From Asticcacaulis sp. (lineage in GTDB: Bacteria; Pseudomonadota; Alphaproteobacteria; Caulobacterales; Caulobacteraceae): 17,631 nucleotides of DNA. Made by a program: the position numbers and the translations under genes. Position 1 is the stretch's first letter. Each line of letters starts with the position of its first letter. The DNA is taken from positions 1 to 17,631 of the forward strand of contig NZ_JAIWNX010000271.1 of the NCBI RefSeq assembly GCF_020217185.1, read 5' to 3'. This document shows, piece by piece, positions 7,842 through 15,351 of the stretch. Below the pieces are notes generated by a model. It was not told the DNA's origin. It saw only the letters and a program-made list of their open reading frames with translations, and did not search any database.

Positions 7842-8537
7842 CTACTCCAGCACACAGGTCCCGATGCCGTTGCGGCGGACAACCCCGGCATTGGCGCGGA
7901 TTTTGCCTGAGCGGCCCTTGACGTACTTGCCCGACTTGGCGGCCTTCCATTTCAGCGGGCTGGGCAGGATGGCCGCCAGACGCGAAGCCTCGGCCTGAGT
8001 GAGATCGTCCGCCGACTTGCCGAACCAGTATTGCGAAGCGGCCTCCGCCCCATAGATGCCGGGGCCCCATTCGGCGCTGTTGAGATAGACTTCCATGATA
8101 CGCGACTTCGGCCACATCGTCTCGATCAGCAGCGTATAGTAAGCCTCAATCCCTTTGCGTACATAGGAGCGCTGCGGCCACAGGAAGGCATTCTTGGCGG
8201 TCTGCTGAGAGATGGTCGAACCGCCGCGCACCTTGCGCCCGCGCGCATTGTTGCGCTGCGCCTTCTCAATGGCGTTCATGTCGAAGCCATAGTGCGAGCA
8301 GAACTTGGCGTCTTCGGCGGCAATCACCGCCACCTTGAGATTGTCCGATATGCGTGAGGCGGGCACCCATTCGTGGTGGTATCCCTTGCCCTCGAAAATC
8401 CGCTGCACCATCAAAAAGGTGATCGGCACGGGCAGGAACCGATGCACGGCGACCGACGCCACGCTGAAGGCAAAGCCGCCGACGATCACAAAGACGAGCA
8501 GTCGCCCGATGCCGAATTTCGCCTTGACCCCCGCCAC
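7842..8537 (-). CDS. mtgA: Monofunctional biosynthetic peptidoglycan transglycosylase
   Basis: This 231-residue protein has one N-terminal membrane anchor (about 11-31) and a single glycosyltransferase-51 domain. Diagnostic motifs are [14 protein letters not shown] with the catalytic Glu75, [13 protein letters not shown] (105-117), and [22 protein letters not shown] (about 146-167), which carries the second conserved glutamate. It has no transpeptidase domain and is of typical MtgA length. The enzyme polymerises lipid II into glycan strands at the outer face of the inner membrane. The gene follows the WD40 gene on the same strand, but a strong hairpin and a 123-nt gap separate them, so it probably has its own promoter. 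The C-terminal tail ([10 protein letters not shown]) is short and well formed. Confidence 0.96.
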   Translation of the reverse strand: MAGVKAKFGIGRLLVFVIVGGFAFSVASVAVHRFLPVPITFLMVQRIFEGKGYHHEWVPASRISDNLKVAVIAAEDAKFCSHYGFDMNAIEKAQRNNARGRKVRGGSTISQQTAKNAFLWPQRSYVRKGIEAYYTLLIETMWPKSRIMEVYLNSAEWGPGIYGAEAASQYWFGKSADDLTQAEASRLAAILPSPLKWKAAKSGKYVKGRSGKIRANAGVVRRNGIGTCVLE

Positions 8538-8583
8538 TGTTCGCTACTCCACGGCCCTCGCAAAGCTAGGGCTCAAAAATGCC

Positions 8584-8616
8584 AATCCGGACGCAGAGCC
8601 GCCTCAAGTCCGGATT
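8584..8616. repeat. Inverted repeat upstream of mtgA
   Basis: AATCCGGAC (8584-8592) and GTCCGGATT (8608-8616) are perfect 9-nt arms around a 15-nt loop. They lie 46-79 nt upstream of the mtgA start. This could be an operator or part of the terminator region of the WD40 gene; the sequence alone does not decide. Confidence 0.5.
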
Positions 8617-8630
8617 GTCGATACCCACCC

Positions 8631-8664
8631 ATAATCGGTCCCGCCGTCAGGCGGACCGGATTAT
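8631..8664 (-). terminator. Strong hairpin over the WD40 gene stop codon
   Basis: ATAATCGGTCCCGCC (8631-8645) pairs with GGCGGACCGGATTAT (8650-8664) around GTCA, with one shifted base. The stem starts within the stop codon of the WD40 gene. There is no T-run on the minus strand, so it may be a factor-assisted terminator or an mRNA 3'-end stabiliser. Confidence 0.5.
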
Positions 8665-9647
8665 GAAGCCTCAAATACCCACAGGTTGCCGTCTTCGTCG
8701 CCAAAGATCAAGCGGTTGGCCTCATTGGCGATGGCCAGCGCCGTGATGGGCGCACCCTTTTCGCGGCGAATCCAGTCGATCCCGGTCGATTGCAGCTCAG
8801 CCAGCCACACGCGCCCGTCTTCGAGCCCGGCCGCCAGTAGCGTCTCTTCGGGGGCGCCGGCGACAACCGACACCATGGTCGATTCTTCGGCGCTGATTTC
8901 CGACGCTTCTTCGCCCATCGGCCCGTTGGCCTTCAGGAAGGGCCACACCACCGCGCCATTGGCCCCGGAGGTGGCCAGCAACTTGCCCTTGGCGAAAAAG
9001 CCCATCGACTTGATCTTGGCCGGATAGCCGCCCATGCGCATATCCTTGGCATCGCTGATGCGCCAGCCGTGCAGAGCGTTTTCCTGCATGGCGGTCATAA
9101 CGAACTTGTCGTCGGGCGAAATGGCGATTTTGGTGTGCGAACCGGCCCATTTGAGCAGGGTCGGCTTTTGCTGCGCGATACGGGAAAACCACACGGCCAC
9201 GCCATTATAGGTCGCGGCATAGAGCTTACGCCCCTTGGCATCGAAGGTGATGTCCGACAGGCTGGACGTGTGCTCAAAGATCACCGCCGTCTTCTTCTGC
9301 GCGTCATAGACGTGCACTTTTTTGCCCGCAGCGGCCGCAATCAGCAGCGCCGCGTCGCTGACGGCCAGGGCATCGAACCACGCGCCCTTGGCGGCAAACA
9401 GCTCGACCGGACCCGATTCCTTCGTCGTCCACACCACGCGGCCATCATCGCCGCCGGTGACGATACCAACGCCCGACGGGTGGATGGCGGCGCTTAAGAT
9501 GCCGCCATTGGGGTGGGCTTCGAAGGTGGCATCGGCGTCAGGAAACACGACGCGCCCGTCACCGAGCGCCGCGACGGGCTCATCGGCGGAATCGAACAGG
9601 GCGGCGACGACGTATTCGTCGAAATGTTTTTCATAAGCGAAGGGCAT
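8661..9647 (-). CDS. WD40-like beta-propeller protein
   Basis: This 328-residue protein has no signal peptide. It consists of about seven repeating units, each ending in a short strand such as GRVVWTT (74-80), GVAVWFS, NALHGWRI, GAVVWPF, GRVWLAEL or GNLWVFEAS, preceded by hydrophobic strands (ITFDAKGRKLYAAT, IAISPDDKFVMTA, ALAIANEANRLIFG). The C-terminal FEAS closes the propeller. Such proteins are scaffolds in the cytosol and have no enzyme residues to point at. A Shine-Dalgarno GAGGA lies 6 nt from the ATG. It follows the CobW-type gene on the same strand, but 323 nt of repeats separate them. A shared zinc-related role is suggested by neighbourhood only. Confidence 0.88.
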   Translation of the reverse strand: MPFAYEKHFDEYVVAALFDSADEPVAALGDGRVVFPDADATFEAHPNGGILSAAIHPSGVGIVTGGDDGRVVWTTKESGPVELFAAKGAWFDALAVSDAALLIAAAAGKKVHVYDAQKKTAVIFEHTSSLSDITFDAKGRKLYAATYNGVAVWFSRIAQQKPTLLKWAGSHTKIAISPDDKFVMTAMQENALHGWRISDAKDMRMGGYPAKIKSMGFFAKGKLLATSGANGAVVWPFLKANGPMGEEASEISAEESTMVSVVAGAPEETLLAAGLEDGRVWLAELQSTGIDWIRREKGAPITALAIANEANRLIFGDEDGNLWVFEAS

Positions 9648-9665
9648 ATCAGGTCCTCATACCCC

Positions 9666-9837
9666 TCCGGTCTGCCGGGGGAGGTGGATTTGGCCTAGAG
9701 CGTTTTTCGCTCAAGTGGATACCGGTTGAGCGTGAAAAAACGCGACAAACAAAAATTTAGAGCCTTATTTGGCTACGCCGAACGCCGTTCGATTCAGAAT
9801 GAACGAAATGCGCTCTAAAGCAAAAGACGGAGGGGGC
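9666..9837. repeat. Mosaic of palindromic repeats upstream of the WD40 gene
   Basis: The 323-nt gap 9648-9970 has no credible gene. It starts with a hairpin, CCTCCGG-tctg-CCGGGGG, running into GGGGAGGTGGATTT, which also occurs in reverse at 7788-7801. Next is an element at 9696-9745 with arms GCGTTTTT/AAAAACGC and GCTCAA/TTGAGC around a GTGGATACCGG core. After it comes a 64-nt element bounded by TTTAGAGC (9756-9763) and GCTCTAAA (9812-9819). GACGGAGGGGGC (9826-9837) is identical to 14570-14581. At least three repeat kinds are therefore stacked here. Confidence 0.75.
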
Positions 9838-9884
9838 TTACACGGGAGGAGGGGCAAACGCCAGAGCTTGCCGTTAGATCGCAA

Positions 9885-9958
9885 GATACCCCACCACCAC
9901 GCGCTACCGGGCGCGGTCCCCGGCTCCGGCCGCCCGGCTCCCCAGCAAGCTGGGTAGG
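9885..9958. repeat. GC-rich repeat remnant after the CobW-type gene
   Basis: This stretch carries ACCCCACCACCACGCG, GGGCGCGGTCCCCGG, GGCCGCCCGG and the palindrome CTCCCCAGCAAGCTGGGTAGG (9938-9958). The last nearly matches the perfect palindrome at 15788-15809, in the opposite orientation at the centre. It sits just downstream of the CobW-type stop codon and may act as its terminator or 3'-end stabiliser. Confidence 0.6.
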
Positions 9959-9970
9959 TATAAATTTGGC

Positions 9971-11131
9971 TTACTGCGCGATACACGCCTCAAAACCGGC
10001 GCGCAGGGCGGCCTCATCGAGGTGGCGACCGATAAACACGGCGCGGCTCAGACGGTGTTCACCCTCTTTCCACGGCTGTTGCAGTTCGCCTTCGAGGATC
10101 ATGTGCACGGCCTGAAACACCAGACGCTTCTCCTCGCCCTTGATGCTGAGGATGCCCTTGGCGCGCAGGATGTCCTGCCCCTTTTCGGCCAGCAGCTTAT
10201 CGAGCCAGCGGGTGAACTTCACCCCATCGACCGGCGCTTCCGACGACAGGGAGACCGAGCGGATTTCATTATCGTGGATGGGGTTCAGATGGCCGTGCGC
10301 GTGATGAGAGTGGTCATGGTCATGATGGTCGTGGCCGCAGTGTTCGTCGTGCACGTGACCGGGCTCACCATGCGCCGGGTTATGGCCGTGGTGGTGGTGC
10401 CCGTGATCATGGCCATGATGGTGGTGATCATGCCCGTGGTCATGATCGCAATGGTCGCCGCAATCGGGGCCATGCTCATGGTGATTGGCGACCGATTCCA
10501 TCTTGTCGAGATCGAACCGGTGCTGGTTCAGCAGGCTTTTGATCTCCACGCCTGAACGTTCGGCGCGCTCAATAGTGGCCAGCGGGTTGAGGCCACGGAT
10601 GCGCGCTTCGACCTCATTCAGCTCTTCCGGCGTCGCCAGATCGGTCTTGTTGAGGATGACGTGGTCGGCAAAGGCGATCTGTTCCTTGACCACACGGTCG
10701 GTCTCCAGCGCCGAACGGAAGTGTTTGGCATCGACCAGCGCCGTCACCGAGTCGAGATAGGTGCGCGCCTTGACCTCTTCATCGACAAAGAAGGTCTGGG
10801 CCACCGGGCCGGGATCGGCCAGGCCCGTGGTTTCGACGATAATGGCGTCAAAGCGGCCTTTACGCTTCATCAGGCCGGACAGAATGCGGATCAGATCGCC
10901 ACGCACCGTGCAGCAGACGCAGCCATTGTTCATTTCGAACACTTCTTCGTCGGCCCCGACGATCAGGTCGTTGTCGATGCCGATTTCGCCGAACTCATTG
11001 ACGATGACCGCGTATTTCTGTCCGTGGTTTTCGGACAGGATGCGGTTCAGAAGCGTCGTCTTACCGGCCCCCAGATAGCCGGTGAGGACGGTAACGGGCG
11101 TTTTGGCGACGGAAGCGGCGGTATCGGCCAT
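9971..11131 (-). CDS. COG0523/CobW-family GTP-dependent metallochaperone with His-rich linker
   Basis: This 386-residue protein has a Walker A GYLGAGKTT (18-26), the metal-binding CxCC motif CVCC (71-74), ETTGLADP (100-107) and the base-specificity motif NKTD (161-164). These place it in the COG0523 G3E GTPases, which deliver metals to client proteins. Residues about 217-286 are extraordinarily rich in His and Asp with a few Cys (DHGHDHHHHG and similar), a metal-binding loop typical of zinc-related members. The CobW C-terminal domain follows (290-386, with VKFTRWLDKLL and RLVFQAVH). No cobalamin gene is nearby, so zinc is likelier than cobalt. AGG lies 8 nt before the ATG. An 18-nt AT-rich inverted repeat just upstream suggests metal-responsive control. 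Confidence 0.95.
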   Translation of the reverse strand: MADTAASVAKTPVTVLTGYLGAGKTTLLNRILSENHGQKYAVIVNEFGEIGIDNDLIVGADEEVFEMNNGCVCCTVRGDLIRILSGLMKRKGRFDAIIVETTGLADPGPVAQTFFVDEEVKARTYLDSVTALVDAKHFRSALETDRVVKEQIAFADHVILNKTDLATPEELNEVEARIRGLNPLATIERAERSGVEIKSLLNQHRFDLDKMESVANHHEHGPDCGDHCDHDHGHDHHHHGHDHGHHHHGHNPAHGEPGHVHDEHCGHDHHDHDHSHHAHGHLNPIHDNEIRSVSLSSEAPVDGVKFTRWLDKLLAEKGQDILRAKGILSIKGEEKRLVFQAVHMILEGELQQPWKEGEHRLSRAVFIGRHLDEAALRAGFEACIAQ

Positions 11132-11149
11132 AGTGATTACCTGACAATC

Positions 11150-11167
11150 TATATAGGGGGCTATATA
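11150..11167 (-). promoter_or_regulatory. Candidate operator, AT-rich inverted repeat before the CobW-type gene
   Basis: TATATAG-GGGG-CTATATA is a perfect 7+7 inverted repeat with a 4-nt spacer, 19-36 nt upstream of the ATG at 11131. This is where a repressor would block transcription or where the -10 region lies. AT-rich palindromes in front of COG0523 genes are often Zur sites in other bacteria. The GGGG centre does not match the Zur consensus I know, so the regulator is left open. Confidence 0.5.
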
Positions 11168-11256
11168 ATTTGAGGCTTAAGTAGGCTTTTGCCGGGGGAA
11201 ATCAAGCCTCGCGCGGACCGGGTGTCAGATTCCTGCGACACGGGCATAAACAGGCG

Positions 11257-11284
11257 TTGACTCACTGAGCAAAAACTATATAAA
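11257..11284 (+). promoter_or_regulatory. Candidate sigma-70-type promoter for rplU-rpmA
   Basis: TTGACT (11257-11262), a 16-nt spacer and TATAAA (11279-11284) form a good housekeeping promoter reading toward rplU. It leaves a leader of roughly 105 nt that contains a CCCTC/GAGGG hairpin near 11288-11304. GACTC (11259-11263) overlaps the -35 box, and a second GANTC (GATTC) lies at 11228-11232. Confidence 0.55.
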
Positions 11285-11396
11285 GCGCCCCTCTCTTCCG
11301 AGGGTCCTGCCCTGCGGAAAACCTGAAATTTTGCGCGAACCATTGGTTTTTATACCGGTCGGGTTTGCCAGTCACTAAAGCTTAGAGGCTAAACCG

Positions 11397-11915
11397 ATGT
11401 ATGCGGTAATCAAGACCGGCGGTAAGCAGTACCGCGTTGCGGCGGGCGATCTGCTCGTCGTTGAAAAGCTGGAAGGCGACGCTGGCGCTGCCATCCGTTT
11501 CGAAGAAGTGCTCCTCGTCGGTGACGAAGCCGGTGCCGTGGTTGGCGCGCCGCTCGTTGAAGGCGCTGTGGTCGAAGGCACGCTGATCGAAACCCGCAAG
11601 GGCAAGAAGGTGAAGATCTTCAAGAAGATCCGCCGTCAGGGCTATCGCCGCACCACCGGCCACCGTCAGCCGGAATCGGTCATCCGCATCACCGCGCTGA
11701 ATGGCGCGGGCAAGTCGGCCGCCTGGGAAGGCACCGTCTCGCTGGTGACCAAGGCTGAGCTGGACGCCCGCGCGCGCGGTCTGGCCCCGAAGGCTCTGGC
11801 TGAAGCCGTTGAGGCTCCGGTCGTGGAAGCGCCGGTGGCTGAAGAGGCTCCGGCCCCCAAGAAGAAAGCCGCTCCGAAGAAGAAGGCTGCCGAAGCCTCT
11901 TCCGAAGAAGCGTAA
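11397..11915 (+). CDS. rplU: 50S ribosomal protein L21 with long C-terminal extension
   Basis: Residues 1-102 are a complete L21: MYAVIKTGGKQYRVAAGD at the start, then GKKVKIFKKIRRQGYRRTTGHRQ, which binds 23S rRNA. The remaining 70 residues are extra compared with the 103-residue Escherichia coli protein. They contain KSAAWEGTVSLVTKAELDARARGL and then an Ala/Pro/Glu/Lys tail with PKKKAAPKKKAAE. Similar extended tails occur in other alphaproteobacterial L21 proteins; their role is unclear. AGAGG precedes the ATG. It is the first gene of the rplU-rpmA operon, with 26 nt to rpmA, and is divergent from the CobW-type gene. Confidence 0.98.
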   Translation: MYAVIKTGGKQYRVAAGDLLVVEKLEGDAGAAIRFEEVLLVGDEAGAVVGAPLVEGAVVEGTLIETRKGKKVKIFKKIRRQGYRRTTGHRQPESVIRITALNGAGKSAAWEGTVSLVTKAELDARARGLAPKALAEAVEAPVVEAPVAEEAPAPKKKAAPKKKAAEASSEEA

Positions 11916-11941
11916 TCGCAACCGTTTAGAGGAGTTCAACA

Positions 11942-12211
11942 ATGGCTCACAAAAAGTCCGGCGGCTCGTCGCGTAACGGCCGCGATTCAGAATCGAAGCG
12001 CCTTGGCGTAAAGCGTTTTGGCGGTGAAAGCGTCCTCGCGGGCAACATCATCGTCCGTCAGCGCGGCACCAAGTTCTTCCCCGGTGACAATGTCGGCCTT
12101 GGCCGCGACCACACCCTGTTCGCCACCGCGAACGGCAATGTGAAGTTCACCACCAAGCGTGACAACCGTTGTTACGTGTCGATCGTGCCGCTCGCCGAAG
12201 CCGCCGAATAA
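11942..12211 (+). CDS. rpmA: 50S ribosomal protein L27
   Basis: This 89-residue protein begins [28 protein letters not shown], the conserved L27 N-terminus that reaches the peptidyl-transferase centre. It continues with ILVRQRG-like [13 protein letters not shown] and GRDHTLFA. There is no cleavable N-terminal extension of the Firmicutes type. AGAGGAG 7 nt before the ATG is an excellent ribosome site. Length is normal, with a short Ala/Glu tail. It is co-transcribed with rplU, and a strong intrinsic terminator follows. Confidence 0.98.
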   Translation: MAHKKSGGSSRNGRDSESKRLGVKRFGGESVLAGNIIVRQRGTKFFPGDNVGLGRDHTLFATANGNVKFTTKRDNRCYVSIVPLAEAAE

Positions 12212-12255
12212 GCGACCTGATACAGATGCTTCAGGTCGCGCTTAGTCACTAAGCC
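12212..12255 (+). other. Tandem hairpins in the rpmA 3' region
   Basis: GCGACCTG (12212-12219) pairs with CAGGTCGC (12232-12239) immediately after the stop codon. GCTTAG-tca-CTAAGC follows directly. They may protect the 3' end of the message ahead of the terminator. Confidence 0.5.
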
Positions 12256-12277
12256 GATCTGGACATGGCCTTTGAAC

Positions 12278-12315
12278 GGGGAGTCCGGATCAGTTTCCGG
12301 GCTCCCTTTTCTTTT
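12278..12315 (+). terminator. Intrinsic terminator of rplU-rpmA
   Basis: An 11-bp stem (12279-12289 with 12296-12306, one G-T wobble) with a 6-nt loop is followed by TTTTCTTTT. This is a textbook rho-independent terminator 66 nt after the rpmA stop codon. Confidence 0.92.
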
Positions 12316-12318
12316 GGA

Positions 12319-12363
12319 GCAAGCGTCGAAAAAGGGGATACCGGTTTTTCGGGCCCCGCTTGC
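12319..12363. repeat. GGATACCGGTT-core palindromic element
   Basis: Outer arms GCAAGCG/CGCTTGC (12319-12325, 12357-12363) and inner arms GAAAAA/TTTTTC surround a GGGGATACCGG core. GGATACCGGTT is shared with the element at 9717-9727, where the arms differ. Palindromes with a similar core (AAGTGG..ACCGGTTTT) are common between genes in rhizobia and other alphaproteobacteria. It lies in the 445-nt non-coding gap 12212-12656. Confidence 0.65.
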
Positions 12364-12656
12364 GACCACGAAAAAGAGACCCCTTCTCTTGTTCCCCGTT
12401 CGTCAGGCCCCATCTGGGGCGCAGTGGCCTTGCTAGAGGTCTCGGCGTCACAGGCATTTGCGAAAAGCTTATTTTCGCAGGGGCACGGGCGGCGGAAATT
12501 TTATGCGGTCTGTGTCACCTTAGGACCACATAAAAACCGAAACCTCCCGACATCCTAAACTGGGTCTGAAGACTGTCGGACCCATCGCACGCCGGCGTGT
12601 TTCCCGAAAGCGGAAGCCGTCCTTCGTCTTTATCTTTAAAGGAACGGGGTATCATC
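12364..12656 (+). other. Non-coding leader region before the GNAT gene with several small palindromes
   Basis: No credible gene is seen. The region contains GCCCC-atct-GGGGC near 12405, GCGAAAA-gctta-TTTTCGC (12460-12478), TGGGTC...GACCCA (12561-12584) and the perfect palindrome CACGCCGGCGTG (12588-12599). AAAGGA precedes the GNAT start by about 13 nt. The last two structures could lie in the 5' leader of the GNAT message. A small RNA cannot be excluded, but I recognise none. Confidence 0.4.
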
Positions 12657-13289
12657 ATGATCATCAGAACACCCGAAGCCCATGGATTCACTGGCTCTCA
12701 TCCGGCTGTGGCAGGCCTCAAGCGCGAAGACCTGCGCGCCGGCCGCAGCGGTTACGCCGTGCAGACCAAGCGCCTTTATCTCAGCCCGCTGTGCCTGGAT
12801 GATGTGGACGATGTAAAGGCGATCTTTGGCCATCAGTCGGTGGCGCGCATGACCCACGCCATCGCCCATCCGTTCAGCGACGCCGATGCGCGGGCCTATG
12901 TCGAAAAGGCGCGGCACAATTCCTCGCCGCGTCTGCCGGTGTTTGGCATCCGTGACGCCGACGAAACCCTGATCGGGGTGGTGGGTCTGGAGCGCACGAC
13001 CTGCGGTCAGGCGTCAGGCCTGCATCAGTTCGGCCCGTCCGTCGGCATCTGCATTGCCCCCGAACATCAGGGGCAGGGCTTCGGTGTCGAAGCGCTCGAA
13101 GGCTTGATCGGCTACGCCGAACGCTTTGGCGGTCACCGGGTGCTGCACGCGGCGCACTTTGCCGACAATGCGGCCTCGGCGCGGATGCTGGCGCGGGCGG
13201 GTTTCCTGTACACCGGCCGCCGCACGGCGGAAACCTCGCTGGCCCGTCAGGGCATGCACGAGGCATTGCACATGATCCGGCTGCTTTAA
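12657..13289 (+). CDS. GNAT-family N-acetyltransferase (RimJ/RimL-like)
   Basis: This 210-residue protein has the GNAT fold in order. Beta-1 is QTKRLYLSPLCLDDVDDV (36-53), followed by DADARAYVEKAR, the central strand ETLIGVVGLE (103-112) and the acetyl-CoA loop PEHQGQGFGVEAL (135-147). RVLHAAHFADNAASARMLARAGF (161-183), the usual Asn-x-x-Ser pattern, completes it. The arrangement is that of RimJ/RimL-type enzymes that acetylate protein N-termini or small amines, but the acceptor cannot be read. A GNAT gene between rpmA and obgE is common in alphaproteobacteria. I prefer ATG 12657 over GTG 12597, which would add 20 unconserved residues from the leader. A terminator follows. Confidence 0.92.
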   Translation: MIIRTPEAHGFTGSHPAVAGLKREDLRAGRSGYAVQTKRLYLSPLCLDDVDDVKAIFGHQSVARMTHAIAHPFSDADARAYVEKARHNSSPRLPVFGIRDADETLIGVVGLERTTCGQASGLHQFGPSVGICIAPEHQGQGFGVEALEGLIGYAERFGGHRVLHAAHFADNAASARMLARAGFLYTGRRTAETSLARQGMHEALHMIRLL

Positions 13290-13290
13290 T

Positions 13291-13329
13291 GATCAAATTG
13301 AGCATAAGGCCTTTCGCAAAAATTTGATC
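13291..13329. repeat. Inverted repeat after the GNAT gene
   Basis: GATCAAATT (13291-13299) and AATTTGATC (13321-13329) are perfect 9-nt arms with a 21-nt loop, starting 2 nt after the GNAT stop codon. There is no T-run. AAAAATTTGA resembles the AAAATTTAGAGC edge of the elements at 1958 and 9752, but only weakly. Confidence 0.5.
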
Positions 13330-13351
13330 TTCCCTTCAACTTGGTTCACAA

Positions 13352-13391
13352 AGGCGGCTTCCGCTCCCCGGCGGTAGCCGCCTCGCTTTTT
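13352..13391 (+). terminator. Intrinsic terminator between GNAT gene and obgE
   Basis: AGGCGGCT (13352-13359) and AGCCGCCT (13376-13383) form a perfect 8-bp stem with a 16-nt loop, followed after CGC by TTTTT. It ends 29 nt before the obgE start. A promoter for obgE must therefore lie inside or very close to this stretch, or readthrough must occur. Confidence 0.75.
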
Positions 13392-13393
13392 GA

Positions 13394-14473
<1,080 letters not shown>

Positions 14474-14512
14474 GGGGTGCTGTGGGGTGTCTTAGCGATC
14501 AGCTTCCCTGCC

Positions 14513-14581
14513 TCCTCCCCTGCGTCAGCGGGGGAGGTGTCGCGGCGCGCGCGTCAGCGTGGCGTCCGTGACGGAGGGGGC
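14513..14581. repeat. Palindromic repeat unit between obgE and nadD
   Basis: CCTCCCC-tgcgtcagcg-GGGGAGGTG (from 14514) is a stem-loop. It is followed by a GC-rich spacer and GACGGAGGGGGC (14570-14581), the same unit layout as at 7688 (CCTCCCC...GGGGAGGTGTCGGCG...GACGGTGGGG). The last part overlaps the presumed ribosome site of nadD. Confidence 0.8.
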
Positions 14582-14589
14582 GCACGCTG

Positions 14590-15264
14590 ATGTGGTTCGC
14601 CGGTCCTGCTCCCATATTTCATACGCTGAGCCACGGTGCCTTGCGGCCGGGATTCCATCTCGAACGCGGCATGAAGATCGGCCTGTTCGGCGGGTCGTTC
14701 AATCCGGCGCACGAAGGCCACGCCCATGTGGCCGAAACGGCGCGGATGCGTCTGGGGCTCGATCGCATCATCTGGCTCGTCTCGCCGCAGAACCCGTTGA
14801 AATCGAAGCGCGATACGGCTCCTCTGAGCGAACGCATCGCCGCCATCCGCCCCTTTGTCGGACCCAAGGACATTATCTCGGATTTTGAAACCCGCATCAG
14901 CGCCATCTATACGCTCGATACCCTGCGCGCTTTGAAGGCCCGCTATCCGGGGGTACAGTTCGTGTGGATCATGGGCGGGGATTCGCTGGCCAGCTTCCAC
15001 CGCTGGCGCGGCTGGGTGCAGATCGCCCGCATGATCCCCATTGCCATCGTCTCGCGCCCCGGCGTCCTGATGAAAAGTCGGCTGTCGCCCACGGCCCGCC
15101 GCTTTGCCCACTACCGGCGCAAGGAGCGCGAAGGCCGCATCCTCAGCGGGCTTCCGGCCCCGGCCTGGGCCTATCTCAAAGGGCCACTGCACAACATCTC
15201 TTCGACGGCCCTGCGCGCTCAGCGAAAGAAGGCCGCCGAGGGGGAAACCCCGCCTTCATTATAA
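14590..15264 (+). CDS. nadD: Nicotinate-nucleotide adenylyltransferase
   Basis: The core from MKIGLFGGSFNPAHEGHAHVAE has the nucleotidyltransferase motif GGSFNPxHxGH (34-44). WLVSPQNPLK, WIMGGDSLASFHRWRGW and the C-terminal ISSTALR (203-209) complete the NadD signature set. The enzyme adenylates nicotinate mononucleotide to NaAD in NAD synthesis. The start is uncertain. ATG 14590 has GGAGG 12 nt upstream and gives a leader of about 27 residues, as in other alphaproteobacterial NadD proteins (HLERGM is like their HVERGM). ATG 14671 lacks a Shine-Dalgarno. The gene lies directly after obgE without proB-proA and before rsfS, where NadD genes commonly sit. Confidence 0.95.
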   Translation: MWFAGPAPIFHTLSHGALRPGFHLERGMKIGLFGGSFNPAHEGHAHVAETARMRLGLDRIIWLVSPQNPLKSKRDTAPLSERIAAIRPFVGPKDIISDFETRISAIYTLDTLRALKARYPGVQFVWIMGGDSLASFHRWRGWVQIARMIPIAIVSRPGVLMKSRLSPTARRFAHYRRKEREGRILSGLPAPAWAYLKGPLHNISSTALRAQRKKAAEGETPPSL

Positions 15265-15351
15265 AATTGAAGGTGGCTGCATTACTAACCGTGACCTTGG
15301 CCCCTGTCTGTGCTAGGGTGAGGCCAACTTATCCACATATGGAGTAAAACC

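Noticed and set aside
9765..9986. A 73-codon minus-strand frame after the CobW-type gene
   Set aside because: It lies entirely in palindromic repeat sequence and overlaps the CobW-type gene end; the translation is low in information.
10285..10480. Dense short direct repeats (CAT/GTG/ATGG units) resembling a tandem repeat array
   Set aside because: They encode the His-rich linker of the CobW-type protein and are explained by codon repetition.
10022..10555. A 177-codon plus-strand frame rich in Val and Met, resembling a membrane protein
   Set aside because: It is the antisense reading of the His/Asp codons in the metallochaperone linker, which naturally gives Met/Val runs.
12597..12656. An earlier GTG start for the GNAT protein
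   Set aside because: It would add 20 residues translated from the leader and Shine-Dalgarno region, with no similarity to the fold.
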